This document shows positions 52,101-61,405 of a stretch of 64,000 nt of DNA, piece by piece. The first letter of the stretch is position 1, and each line of letters starts with the position of its first letter. A program made the translations under genes and the position numbers. The notes beneath the pieces were generated by a model. The model worked only from the letters and a program-made list of their open reading frames with translations, was not told where the DNA came from and did no database searches. Source of the DNA: Eubacteriaceae bacterium (lineage in GTDB: Bacteria; Bacillota; Clostridia; Lachnospirales; Lachnospiraceae); contig CAJTFB010000021.1 of NCBI GenBank assembly GCA_910575665.1, positions 1 to 64,000 on the forward strand, written 5' to 3'.

Positions 52101-55100
52101 TTCAAGTATATTCGCTGAAACAACTCTTGAAGGACAAAGATAACTCTGCATAATATTAGTGCAATTCTGATTCGAAAGGAATTTTGAAGAACGCATTACC
52201 GCAAATTTTATATTCGGATATTTTTTGTCAAAATGCAAAACCGTTTTTTCAATTGCCTCCTTCGCCATGCTGTAACTGAAATAATCGGGTTCAATCTGCT
52301 TTGCGTAAATGGAAGAAATACATATATATCTGCCCTTGTTTTTATTCAATTCGGGAGCAAAAATCCTCAAAGTATTCAATGTCATTCGGAGCGGCTTTTC
52401 AACTCTTTCGTTGAAACTTCTGAAATCAAAATCCTCAACCCTGTCAATTTCAATATGGGGATAAGCGCAATTGATAACCACATCAATCCTGCCATATTCT
52501 GCAATAATATCTGCATACAATCCTTGAACATCCTCGAAGCTACTAATATCGGCGCAGAAAGCGGCTACTGTACTCCCCTCTGCTTTTATCTTATCTACAA
52601 TATTATCTGCAAAGGCTTTATGATGTCCGTAATTTATAAATATATTTCCGCCCAGTGACGCCACCTGCAATGCAAAGTCAGCACCAAGACCTCGGCTTCC
52701 GCCAAGAATAAGAATGTTTTTTCCTGAAAATTCCAAACATCTCGAAAGTACACTGCCTTCAATGATCGATGTCGAATTATCGTAACTCCACTCCAATTCG
52801 GGTCTGACATAACTTTCAAGCACAACATTTGCAGAGCTGTCGGCTGAATTAAGCATTCCCTTCATTACAATCTTTTGAATTTTTTCATCATACTTGACCG
52901 TCCTGATAAAATAGTCGGTTTTCGTATAATCATCACAACCATCAAAATCAATTTTAAGCTTTTCCAACAAAGCCCGCTTTCCGGGATTTTTCATACCCAC
53001 CAGGCAGCTTGCAAAAGCCATAATGCAAACAACGTAATTGTCTATACTAAGCTCTTCAAGACGCTCGATAACACCAGGTTGCAATGAAAGGCTGTATTCA
53101 CCTGTTTCCTTAAAGCTTATTATTTCAGACGGGGACGGCTCGAGGGCTTGCTTATTGTTGTTGTTAATATGGCTATGATCGGTTTCGAGCCTGCACTTGT
53201 TAACGTGCTTATCATCAAAGCCCAAAGTAATGAAGGTCATTACCTTGCCTTGAGAGTTTATTCCAATATTGAGTTTCTTTTCGCCAATTACATCCCAAGT
53301 ATAATCATACTCTTCATTCACAAACAGCGGATTTCTGAAATCAACATCCAATGAAGTTATGCGTATTGGTCTCCCTACAGTGGCAATGCATTTGTCAATA
53401 ACTTTAAGCACACCTAGCACGCCATATACCACCTGTTTTCCATATGGCGTAACAGCAGCATATTCTGCATTCATATGAATCGGATTATAGTCTCCCGATA
53501 TGACAGAAAACCATTCCATATCATCAAAGGTAATAGTAAAATGCTGGTCATTTTCGATAACTATTTTATTTATAACTTCGTCAACCATAAGCTCGCTGAT
53601 ACCTTTTTCTGTCAACTTTTCTAAAATTTCTAGATAGCCTTCAACAAATTTATCTATCGTCTTTTCTTTAAAAAGTTTTGTGGAGTATTCAAAGCTGAGA
53701 TCAAGCTTTCCGTTTATTTCAAATACTTCCAAGAACAGATCAAATTTTGCAGTATTTCCATAGTAATGATACGGTTCTGCACGGAAATCACCCGTATACG
53801 TATTCAAAGCTTTCACAATCTGCATAATAAAGAAAACATCGAAAAAGCTGTTTCTTGACATATCTCTTGGACCGCTGAATTTGCGTACCATTTCATCAAA
53901 GGGATACTCCTGATTTTCCTCAATTCTATCTATTTTATCGATAACAGTCTTTAAAAAATCAATCAATTTCACCTTGCCGACAATACCACAACGAACGGGC
54001 AGTGAATTTGCAAAAACTCCCAGCATTTTCTCAACCTCAGCCTGTCTCCGGTTGGCAATAGCCGTACCAATGACTATGTCATTCTGCCTGCTAAATTTAT
54101 AAAGCAACAGATAATAAGCAGATAACAGCACATGATAAAGACGTGCATCATTATCCTTTGCAAACTCCTTCAGTATATCAACCTTATCCTTTGCAAACTC
54201 AAAATATTTTCTTGCCCCCCTTGAATTTTTCACATTAGATCGCTTGAAATCATAAGGCAACTGTATTGTGGGCAGAGGATCCTCCAGCTGTTCTCTCCAG
54301 AATCCTTCCTGCTTTTCCAACATTTTACGATAGCCGTCACTTTCTTTTTCCCATACGGCGTAATCCTTATATTGAAGCACTGGCTTTTCAAGCTCACTGC
54401 CCCTGTAAATAGTCAAAAATTCCCCTGTGATTATATTCGTCGAAACACCATCGGAAACTATATGATGCAGATCGAGAACGAGAATATGCTCTTCCTCTGC
54501 TAATCTTATAAGACAAACCCTGATTAGCGGTGGTTCGACAAGGTTGAATTCACGAATGCAGGAATTCACTGCCTCATCAGCATTTTGGGAATCAGCCTCC
54601 TTGATCTCCAAATGAAAGTCAACATTCTCCATAACCTTCTGCTTAACACTACCGTTAATTCTTACAAAAACAGTTCGCAAAATATCATGACGACCGATAA
54701 TCGTCTTAAAGACATTTTCGATCTTATCGTAATCTATTTTACCCAACAGTTTTATAACGGATGTGGCATTGTAATTTGTGGAACTCTCCAATTCGCTCAG
54801 TACATACATTCTCTCCTGGGCAGACGACAGCGGATAATATTCCCTTGAAACAGCCTCAAAAAGCGATATTTCGCAGTCATTCCCCGTTTGCTTCCTCCCA
54901 ACGTACTCAGCCTGCTCCAAAATTGTAGTGTTTGCAAAAAAATCTCTTAGAGTAAACTCAACGCTGAATCTTTTCTTAAGTCTTGCTACAATCATTGATG
55001 CATTAAGCGAATTTCCGCCATATTCATGATATGGCACATCTAACGGAATCCTCTCTCTAACATCAAGGACCTCCCGCCAAATATTTTCTATCTGTTGCTG

Positions 55101-58100
55101 TACAGGATTCTGTGCAAAATCAAACGCCTCAGCCTCTACTGATAGCTCTATAGTTGAAAGTTTTTTCTTATCTACCTTACCATTATTGGTCATTGGGATA
55201 GAATCCAGTATTACAATACGCGAAGGAATCATATATCTCGGCAAAGTCTCCTCCAATTTTTCCTTAATTATTCCTTCGTTAAGTTTTTCACTTCCTACAA
55301 CGAATGCGCACAGATACTTATCACGTTCACGGTCTTCCTTTGCTGCAACAACAGCCTGATTAATTCCGTCTATTTGCAGTATTTGGTATTCGATCTCTTC
55401 AGTCTCAATTCTATAGCCATGAATTTTAACTTGATAATCCAATCTGCCCAAAAATTCAAGTATACCATTTTTATACCATCTTGCTCTGTCGCCTGTTTTA
55501 TATAGACGTTCATTTTGGTTGAATGGGCTACTTACAAACTTAGAATCGGTAAGCTCTTTATCATTAATATAACCCAGTGCAAGACAGTTGCCGTTAATAC
55601 CTCCTATATATAATTCTCCCGGCGTACCCATTGGTCTAACGCATAAATTATCGTCTAATACATAATAACGTGCATTTTGCATAGGCTGACCGTAAGGTAT
55701 GCTCTGCCATGTATCGCCGATCTTATCAATATTATAATAATTGGACCAAATAGTTGATTCAGTGGCACCGCCAAGACTTACAACTCTTACATTTTCAAAG
55801 TTTTCCTTAAGCTTATCGGGCAATGAAACAGGTATCCAATCACCGCTTAGAAACACAAGTCTGAGGGAACTGTTTTTTTCTGTCATATCAGCCATAAACG
55901 GAACAAGGCGCATCAGTGTCTGAGGTGCGGAATCCCAAAAAGTGATGTTTTCTTCATTCATAATCTGAAGCAGCCTTTCGGGCTCTTGAAGCTCATTACT
56001 GTCTGTAAGGCGTAATGTCGCACCTGCTGAAAGTATACCAAACATATCATAAACAGAAAGATCAAAGCATATTGAAGTTACAAAAATAAGCTTATCGTTT
56101 TCATTTATATTATAATTTTTCTCTACCCACTCCAATACGTTAACGACTGTTTTATGGTTTACATACACACCTTTAGGCGTACCTGAAGTTCCCGATGTGT
56201 AAATAACATATGCAATATCCGTCGATTCGTTGACATTTACAGGATTTTCCTCACTATAGTCAGCTATACAGGGATCGTTGATGCTCTTAACCATTTCCAT
56301 GTTCATATCAGCTGTAATCTCAAGCACCTTGTCCATAAGTGAATCACAAGTTATTATCCTAGTTGTGGAGGCTGATTCAAGCATGGTCTTTATACGTGCA
56401 TTGGGGAAATAAGATTCAATTGGCAGATATGCCGCTCCCGACTTTAAGATCCCCATGATAGTCTCCACCATCTTAGGCGTTCTCTCCATAATAACCGCAA
56501 TAAATTCATTTCTTTCTACATTGTTTTCTCGAAGCATATTAGCCAATCGATTGCTGTTTTTATTCAATTCATCGTAGGTCACGGTACTGCCGTCGTAATA
56601 AGTAACTGCAGTATTTCCGCCGTGAAACACTACACTCTTTTCAAAGAGCTTATGCAGAGTAACATTCTCATCATAAACCACACTAGTATCGTTGAATTTT
56701 TCAATCAGCAAATATTTTTCATTCTCTGAAAGAATATTTTCAACCTCCATAATATTATCACATTCGCTTATATAGCATTCTAAAATATTCTTGAAATAAG
56801 CGAAAATATACTCTTCAGAACCACTGCCGAGAACAGAAGTGGTATATCTCAAAGTTAATTTCATCTGTCCCATTGAAACATCAATCATAAAATCAAAGAG
56901 AGTATTTGTATCCTGATGTCCCTGATAACTCACAGAGGTGTTAACCAGATCTTCTGTGTCAAGATCCTTTATCATGGAGAAATCCATGAAATTATAAAGT
57001 GTATCAAAAAACAAATTATCCGAACCCTTTTCATCTACGACACGAGAAATTTCAAAAAGTGACATTCTCTCATGCATCTTAACATCAAGCAGCTTTGAAT
57101 CCACCTGCTTTTGAAACTCGGTCCAGTTTGTGCCATATGGGATTTTCACACGTACAGGCACCGTATTCAAATAACAGCCCAGCACTTTATCACCGTCTTC
57201 GTGAACAGTACGGTTATTTGTTAAAAATCCTACTACAAAATCGTTTTGCCCTGACAACATATATAGAATGTATGTATAAGCACCGAAGCAAATATTCTTA
57301 ACAGAGGTTTTCATTCTTTTAGCAACAGATTTAAGATTATTGTACAATTTATCGTCAAATTCACGTACCTTCGTTATTCTATCCGCTTTTGAGGGACGGT
57401 CATGGTTATAACAAACATTAAGATTCAGTCGGCTATAATCGGAAAGTTCGTCGTACCAGAATTTTCTGTGGCTCTTATTGCGCTTTTCAACCAATTCATC
57501 GATCAATGCGTCCTTATATGTAACGCCAAGCTGTCGTTTAGTATAGCCCTCTCCACTATGTAGTTTCAAATATCTTTCATGTATCGCAGCCATCATATAG
57601 TTAACGCTCCAGCCATCAAGAATAGCATGGTGACAGGTAATAATGAAATACTCAAATTCATCGTTTATGTTAACGATCATAAAGCGCCAAAGCTTTTCAT
57701 CTTTAGTTATATCAAATTTTCGTGCTTTATCTTCGGCAAGTAATTTTTCAAGATGTTTTTTTGCAAAAGCCTGATTATCAAAACGTATGTAACTATAATC
57801 TATTTCATAATTTCTATATACGATCTGAACAGGCTGCAAATACTCATCCATATCAAAGGCGGTACGCAGTATAGGATTTTCCTCAACCATATATTCTAAA
57901 GCCCGCTTATATTTTTCGCTGTCAAAATCTTTATATTTAGCCTCAAATACAAACTGCTCAAAATAAACGTCCTTTTTATCGTCCTTTAGATAATATAGCA
58001 ACATACCATTTTGAATGTCGGTAAGCGGAAAAATATCCTCTATATTTTCTGTGTCGGCGCTCACGGAAAGAAATTCCTTTCCTTTTTTCTCAAGCTCTTC

Positions 58101-61100
58101 GGTTATCCTTCTCCTAACCGCAGCTTCACTGTTTTCGGAGAAATTAACAATAAGCTCTTCCAAACCGGAGATCGTACTGTTATGGTACAGATCCGAAATT
58201 GAAATATTAACACCAAATACCTTATTCAACTTGCTTACAAGACGAATAGCACGAATAGAATCTCCTCCGAGCATGAAGAAATTATCATCAACACCAAACT
58301 TCTCTATATCGATAAGCGAACTCCAAACTTCAGCTATTTTAATCTGTATCTCTGTTTCTGGAGCTTTATATTGAAAGCGGCTTTCCGCATCTACTTTTAA
58401 TTTTAAAAGATCCTTGCGGTCTATTTTTCCGTTAGTAGACTTCGGCATCTCATCTATTTTTACAAAATAAGCAGGAATGAAATATTCAGGAGAATAACGC
58501 AGCATAAACTTTTTCAACTCATTTATATCAACAATCACATTCGAAGCCTTGGGAACGTAGTAGGCAACTATTTGATCATCACCTGTTTTGCTTTTTATGA
58601 CGGCAGCCACAACCTCGCTGATACCGTCAAATTTTCCTATAACGTTTTCGATCTCTCCCAGTTCTATACGTAAGCCTCTTATCTTTACCTGATCATCGCA
58701 TCTTCCCAAATATTCAATATTGCCGTCAGGCAAAAGACGAGCTACATCACCTGTTTTGTAAAAGCGCTCATTAATATCTCTCGAACCGGAACAAAACTTT
58801 TCTTCTGTAAGCTCAGGTTTATTCAAATAGCCTCTTGCAAGGTTAACACCACAAATGCATAATTCTCCTGCAACACCGATAGGCTGAATATTTTGTGCAG
58901 AATTAACGATAAACAGTTTTGTATTATCGATCGGTTTCCCTATAGGTATACTCGTAAAAACCTCTCCCCTGCTACAATGATAACAAGAAACATCTATAGC
59001 TGCTTCTGTGGGACCGTATAAATTCACAATATCTGTTTTATCATTTAACTTGTAAAAACGGTTTACCTGATTTGCATTAAGTGCTTCACCACTAGTAAAG
59101 ATACGCTTCAAACTTGCCATTTTCTCGATATCTGCTTTACTATCCTCAAAATATTCGATAAATACCGAAAACATTGCAGGAACAAAATGCATAACGGTTA
59201 TATTATTTTCAAAAACAACGTCAAGAATTTTCTCCGGTTTTTTTTCTTCGCCATGTTTCATTAAATACAGGCACGCACCCTTTTGACTCCACCACAATAA
59301 CTCCCAGACAGAAACGTCAAAGGTGTATGGAGTTTTTTGCAACACGGTATCATCAATATCTATAGAGTATGCCTTATCCATCCAGCCTATGCGATTCATC
59401 AGAGAATGGTGCTCAATCATAACTCCCTTAGGAATACCAGTACTTCCTGAGGTATAAATGATATACACAAGGTCATGCATCTCGTTGATATGAACAGGAT
59501 TTTCGTAAACCGTTGATTCGTCATAAGACATTTTATCAAGATTTATGATATTTATTGCTGGGATATTTTCAATTTTTTCATTGAATGCAGAAACAGTCAT
59601 TATATGTTCAACGCCGCTATTTTCTATCATATAGTGCAGTCTTTTTTCAGGAGCGTCGAGAGAGATAGGCATATATGCACCACCCGCCTTAAGCACGGCA
59701 AGAATAGCAATAATCATATCAAAAGAGCGTTCAAAAAGTATGCCTACAATAGAATTACTTACTACCCCCGCTGATCTTAAATTGTATGCATAATAATTGA
59801 CAATATTGTTTAACTCACGATATGTAAGAGAGTCGCCGTCATATTTAACAGCACATCTTTCTGGGTATCTCTCTACAATCCTTTCAAACTCAAAATGAAC
59901 ACATGAATCACTACGGTAGCTGCAGGTTGTATCATTAAATTCTTCAATAATCTGTCTTTTTTCAGCCTCCGAAAGCATCTCAACATTTACGCATTTTTCC
60001 GAGAGTTCAAATTTTGCAATATTTTCAATGATATTTACAAAATGCTCCAGCATATTTTTAATATATGGATCATCAAACTTCTCATTGTTATAAAGGAATT
60101 TTATTTCAATAAGTTCAGATTTTTCTGCAATATTAACGGTGATATTATAATTTGTCTTTTCGTAAATACTGTAATCTTTGAGGTGAAGCTTATCGCCTTC
60201 ACCCATAGTTTTATCCAAGGGATAATTCTCAACTACAACAATAGAGTCATACATAGATTCGCTAGCGCCTAATTTAAGTGCCTGATTGATCTCAGACTGA
60301 GAAATAAGCTCGTATTCCTGTCTGTCAACCAAACTTTTTCTTATGTTGCCAAATAGATCGCCGAGGTTTCCGTCATCCGTCACGTTAACTCTTATGGGCA
60401 AAGTATTTATAAACAAACCGGTAGCCTTATCAATACCAGGAACGGCAATATTTCGCCCAGAAATAGTCGTACCAAAAACCACATCATTACAATTTGCATA
60501 GTTTCGCAGCAACATAGCCCATGCCATATAAAAAAATTCTGCCATAGTTATCTTATTGACAGAAACAAAATCAATTATTCTGCTACGGTTTATATTAACA
60601 CTGCAGTATTCATTTTCGCCTTTTGCACTGCTTTTGCATTCCAAAAACGTAGGTGAATCAATATTGCTCAAATAATTTTTCCAATAAGCAATACCATCAG
60701 TGCGAGGATAACAACGCATATAATCAGCATAATCAGAAATCCTAAATATCTGCTTACCGACGCTATATTTCTCATCATTATAGAACCTGATAAACTGATT
60801 TAAGATAATACCTGTACTCCAACCATCCAAAATAATATGATGATTACTAATGATAAGCAAGCATTCTCTTTCTGTTTTTTTACAAAATGTAATACGAAAG
60901 GGTATCTCATCAATTGAGAACATTTTTTCCCTATCCTGAAAAATCAGTGCTTTGCATTTTTCCTTTAAAGCATTTTCATTTTTTATCTTTGAATAATCAT
61001 ATTCTAAAAAAACTAGTTCAGCCTTTTTCAATATTATCTGTATAGGCTGTTCTAAGCCACTCCACCTGAAAACAGAACGCAGTGCCTTGTTATTTTCGAC

Positions 61101-61283
61101 GACCTTCTCCCAAGCCGCCTTAATCTTTTTTATATCTATCTCACCCTCAATCTCAAGACAAAGCTGTTCAAAATAACGAGCACTTCCAGGATCTTCTAGG
61201 TAATAAAACAGCATACCTTCTTGAACACGGTTAATTTCTACTATATCTTCAATATTATCTTTTTTTATCTTTCTAACTGACAA
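49110..61283 (-). CDS. Giant NRPS with an FkbH-containing, A-less final module
   Basis: 4,057 residues. Order: C1 (NHHIILDGWS near 147), A1 (core near 606; code DVWHFSLID, like Ser), PCP1 (GGDSIRA near 1005), C2 (HHAILDGWS near 1218), A2 (core near 1694; code DLYDFSLIW, like Cys), PCP2 (GGNSLNA near 2090), C3 (HHIVSDGVS near 2273), MaoC hot-dog (about 2575-2700, SGDYNPIHM), SDR (GGSRGLG near 2863, SYSMAK near 3003), SGNH-like region (about 3105-3270), FkbH HAD (DCDNTLWQG near 3290 to 3625), two VOC domains (about 3640-3895), carrier (GGNSFVL near 3982). C1 begins with QEGMLFYYL, a DCL-like pattern. The start is TTG after AGGAGG. Confidence 0.92.
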   Translation of the reverse strand: MSVRKIKKDNIEDIVEINRVQEGMLFYYLEDPGSARYFEQLCLEIEGEIDIKKIKAAWEKVVENNKALRSVFRWSGLEQPIQIILKKAELVFLEYDYSKIKNENALKEKCKALIFQDREKMFSIDEIPFRITFCKKTERECLLIISNHHIILDGWSTGIILNQFIRFYNDEKYSVGKQIFRISDYADYMRCYPRTDGIAYWKNYLSNIDSPTFLECKSSAKGENEYCSVNINRSRIIDFVSVNKITMAEFFYMAWAMLLRNYANCNDVVFGTTISGRNIAVPGIDKATGLFINTLPIRVNVTDDGNLGDLFGNIRKSLVDRQEYELISQSEINQALKLGASESMYDSIVVVENYPLDKTMGEGDKLHLKDYSIYEKTNYNITVNIAEKSELIEIKFLYNNEKFDDPYIKNMLEHFVNIIENIAKFELSEKCVNVEMLSEAEKRQIIEEFNDTTCSYRSDSCVHFEFERIVERYPERCAVKYDGDSLTYRELNNIVNYYAYNLRSAGVVSNSIVGILFERSFDMIIAILAVLKAGGAYMPISLDAPEKRLHYMIENSGVEHIMTVSAFNEKIENIPAINIINLDKMSYDESTVYENPVHINEMHDLVYIIYTSGSTGIPKGVMIEHHSLMNRIGWMDKAYSIDIDDTVLQKTPYTFDVSVWELLWWSQKGACLYLMKHGEEKKPEKILDVVFENNITVMHFVPAMFSVFIEYFEDSKADIEKMASLKRIFTSGEALNANQVNRFYKLNDKTDIVNLYGPTEAAIDVSCYHCSRGEVFTSIPIGKPIDNTKLFIVNSAQNIQPIGVAGELCICGVNLARGYLNKPELTEEKFCSGSRDINERFYKTGDVARLLPDGNIEYLGRCDDQVKIRGLRIELGEIENVIGKFDGISEVVAAVIKSKTGDDQIVAYYVPKASNVIVDINELKKFMLRYSPEYFIPAYFVKIDEMPKSTNGKIDRKDLLKLKVDAESRFQYKAPETEIQIKIAEVWSSLIDIEKFGVDDNFFMLGGDSIRAIRLVSKLNKVFGVNISISDLYHNSTISGLEELIVNFSENSEAAVRRRITEELEKKGKEFLSVSADTENIEDIFPLTDIQNGMLLYYLKDDKKDVYFEQFVFEAKYKDFDSEKYKRALEYMVEENPILRTAFDMDEYLQPVQIVYRNYEIDYSYIRFDNQAFAKKHLEKLLAEDKARKFDITKDEKLWRFMIVNINDEFEYFIITCHHAILDGWSVNYMMAAIHERYLKLHSGEGYTKRQLGVTYKDALIDELVEKRNKSHRKFWYDELSDYSRLNLNVCYNHDRPSKADRITKVREFDDKLYNNLKSVAKRMKTSVKNICFGAYTYILYMLSGQNDFVVGFLTNNRTVHEDGDKVLGCYLNTVPVRVKIPYGTNWTEFQKQVDSKLLDVKMHERMSLFEISRVVDEKGSDNLFFDTLYNFMDFSMIKDLDTEDLVNTSVSYQGHQDTNTLFDFMIDVSMGQMKLTLRYTTSVLGSGSEEYIFAYFKNILECYISECDNIMEVENILSENEKYLLIEKFNDTSVVYDENVTLHKLFEKSVVFHGGNTAVTYYDGSTVTYDELNKNSNRLANMLRENNVERNEFIAVIMERTPKMVETIMGILKSGAAYLPIESYFPNARIKTMLESASTTRIITCDSLMDKVLEITADMNMEMVKSINDPCIADYSEENPVNVNESTDIAYVIYTSGTSGTPKGVYVNHKTVVNVLEWVEKNYNINENDKLIFVTSICFDLSVYDMFGILSAGATLRLTDSNELQEPERLLQIMNEENITFWDSAPQTLMRLVPFMADMTEKNSSLRLVFLSGDWIPVSLPDKLKENFENVRVVSLGGATESTIWSNYYNIDKIGDTWQSIPYGQPMQNARYYVLDDNLCVRPMGTPGELYIGGINGNCLALGYINDKELTDSKFVSSPFNQNERLYKTGDRARWYKNGILEFLGRLDYQVKIHGYRIETEEIEYQILQIDGINQAVVAAKEDRERDKYLCAFVVGSEKLNEGIIKEKLEETLPRYMIPSRIVILDSIPMTNNGKVDKKKLSTIELSVEAEAFDFAQNPVQQQIENIWREVLDVRERIPLDVPYHEYGGNSLNASMIVARLKKRFSVEFTLRDFFANTTILEQAEYVGRKQTGNDCEISLFEAVSREYYPLSSAQERMYVLSELESSTNYNATSVIKLLGKIDYDKIENVFKTIIGRHDILRTVFVRINGSVKQKVMENVDFHLEIKEADSQNADEAVNSCIREFNLVEPPLIRVCLIRLAEEEHILVLDLHHIVSDGVSTNIITGEFLTIYRGSELEKPVLQYKDYAVWEKESDGYRKMLEKQEGFWREQLEDPLPTIQLPYDFKRSNVKNSRGARKYFEFAKDKVDILKEFAKDNDARLYHVLLSAYYLLLYKFSRQNDIVIGTAIANRRQAEVEKMLGVFANSLPVRCGIVGKVKLIDFLKTVIDKIDRIEENQEYPFDEMVRKFSGPRDMSRNSFFDVFFIMQIVKALNTYTGDFRAEPYHYYGNTAKFDLFLEVFEINGKLDLSFEYSTKLFKEKTIDKFVEGYLEILEKLTEKGISELMVDEVINKIVIENDQHFTITFDDMEWFSVISGDYNPIHMNAEYAAVTPYGKQVVYGVLGVLKVIDKCIATVGRPIRITSLDVDFRNPLFVNEEYDYTWDVIGEKKLNIGINSQGKVMTFITLGFDDKHVNKCRLETDHSHINNNNKQALEPSPSEIISFKETGEYSLSLQPGVIERLEELSIDNYVVCIMAFASCLVGMKNPGKRALLEKLKIDFDGCDDYTKTDYFIRTVKYDEKIQKIVMKGMLNSADSSANVVLESYVRPELEWSYDNSTSIIEGSVLSRCLEFSGKNILILGGSRGLGADFALQVASLGGNIFINYGHHKAFADNIVDKIKAEGSTVAAFCADISSFEDVQGLYADIIAEYGRIDVVINCAYPHIEIDRVEDFDFRSFNERVEKPLRMTLNTLRIFAPELNKNKGRYICISSIYAKQIEPDYFSYSMAKEAIEKTVLHFDKKYPNIKFAVMRSSKFLSNQNCTNIMQSYLCPSRVVSANILEEIRRSSDKKLIISNIGSELLLEQDNGSKKTINTVICSTFTADIFSVYIERWLDIYGMDSHIEIAPYNQVFQQLLKENSLLRTNNGVSILLIRFEDWLGEFETDEKEIEVLNQHFDRLIKSMMQINFRSTVIIGVFKADYSGRLSKAAAEHIETLYENFEAGLAGRDNIYFVDLTNIENYGVLREFDDERYRETKIPFTSECTAAMGTELARKIVNLYMPPCKVIVLDCDNTLWQGIISEDGINGIKITEEYRFLQEFMKKQHENGRLLAICSKNNSEVLTPVFDMDEMLLKKEMFVDITANWNPKYLNIKNLAKKLNLSLDSFAFIDDDYFECRQMAENCPEVFTLQLPENKSEIRALLEKVWLFDFNKTTNEDKERTRMYQDSIKRQDFMNESAEFDNFLKNLHIKVKISEIDKHDVERVSQMTYRTNQFNLSTIRRTVSELEEIIDRENYISRKIIVSDDFGSYGISGLIIGEILDEKMVLDTLLLSCRVLGKNVEDCILSGIKKICECNNVDRIEAEYITTARNSMVAEFLNKNGWNKLREDEEKTLFSISISDIEDCPEYTELSFETETNKAEGMLTKLNHLGLAVRDFTESEELFRAMGYSKGTVYQQANQKSELCIFSRTGYDDIEFVKPIKPDSPTTAILNDEKMKLYHLCYEVESIDKFLERMRKNGLKYSMVSNAKAADIFNGTPVAFIYVENIGLIELLENKSIESFGTPKKDMIKICINDRENAERFFEFMGYKMVSCKSYLDKECIIFSKRYEADIEASVMKNEDPLNGKNYIENVLFLDCDKMVNRLEEYGCDFIQAAGKASMIDGVSVLSFDYIKKSETQKAGYNWNVVRNQKHQNYVVPLLYNSAEKILELINKRAEKTAKNEDAPIVATVGSDIEKMLISIWCDVLKVNEQDVDISQNFFSRGGNSFVLVEMNSRLKDELDIDIELIKLFEYPTIKALAAYIESIRAPKEAANKEDSEQNKNLKKRKDTVKKTMVALRRR

Positions 61284-61405
61284 TTTTCGTTTCCTCCTAT
61301 ACTAATTAATAGATCTGAAATGAAATATACACTATCGCTTCACCAATTAATTCCTATTTTAGTTAAAGGAATGATAACCATCCTCAAGGAAAGGTAAACA
61401 ACTGA

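Noticed and set aside
56100-57700. Heterocyclization activity at the Cys-like module
   Set aside because: The second condensation domain has HHAILDG, not the DxxxxD motif of Cy domains, so thiazoline formation by this domain is not supported.
20535-61000. Many plus-strand ORFs of 60-160 residues within the biosynthetic genes
   Set aside because: All are antisense shadows of the NRPS and PKS genes, with Phe/Ile/Ser-rich composition and no ribosome sites.
61284-61405. Internal promoter before the giant NRPS
   Set aside because: Boxes resembling -35 and -10 are present only with bad spacing, so I do not call one.
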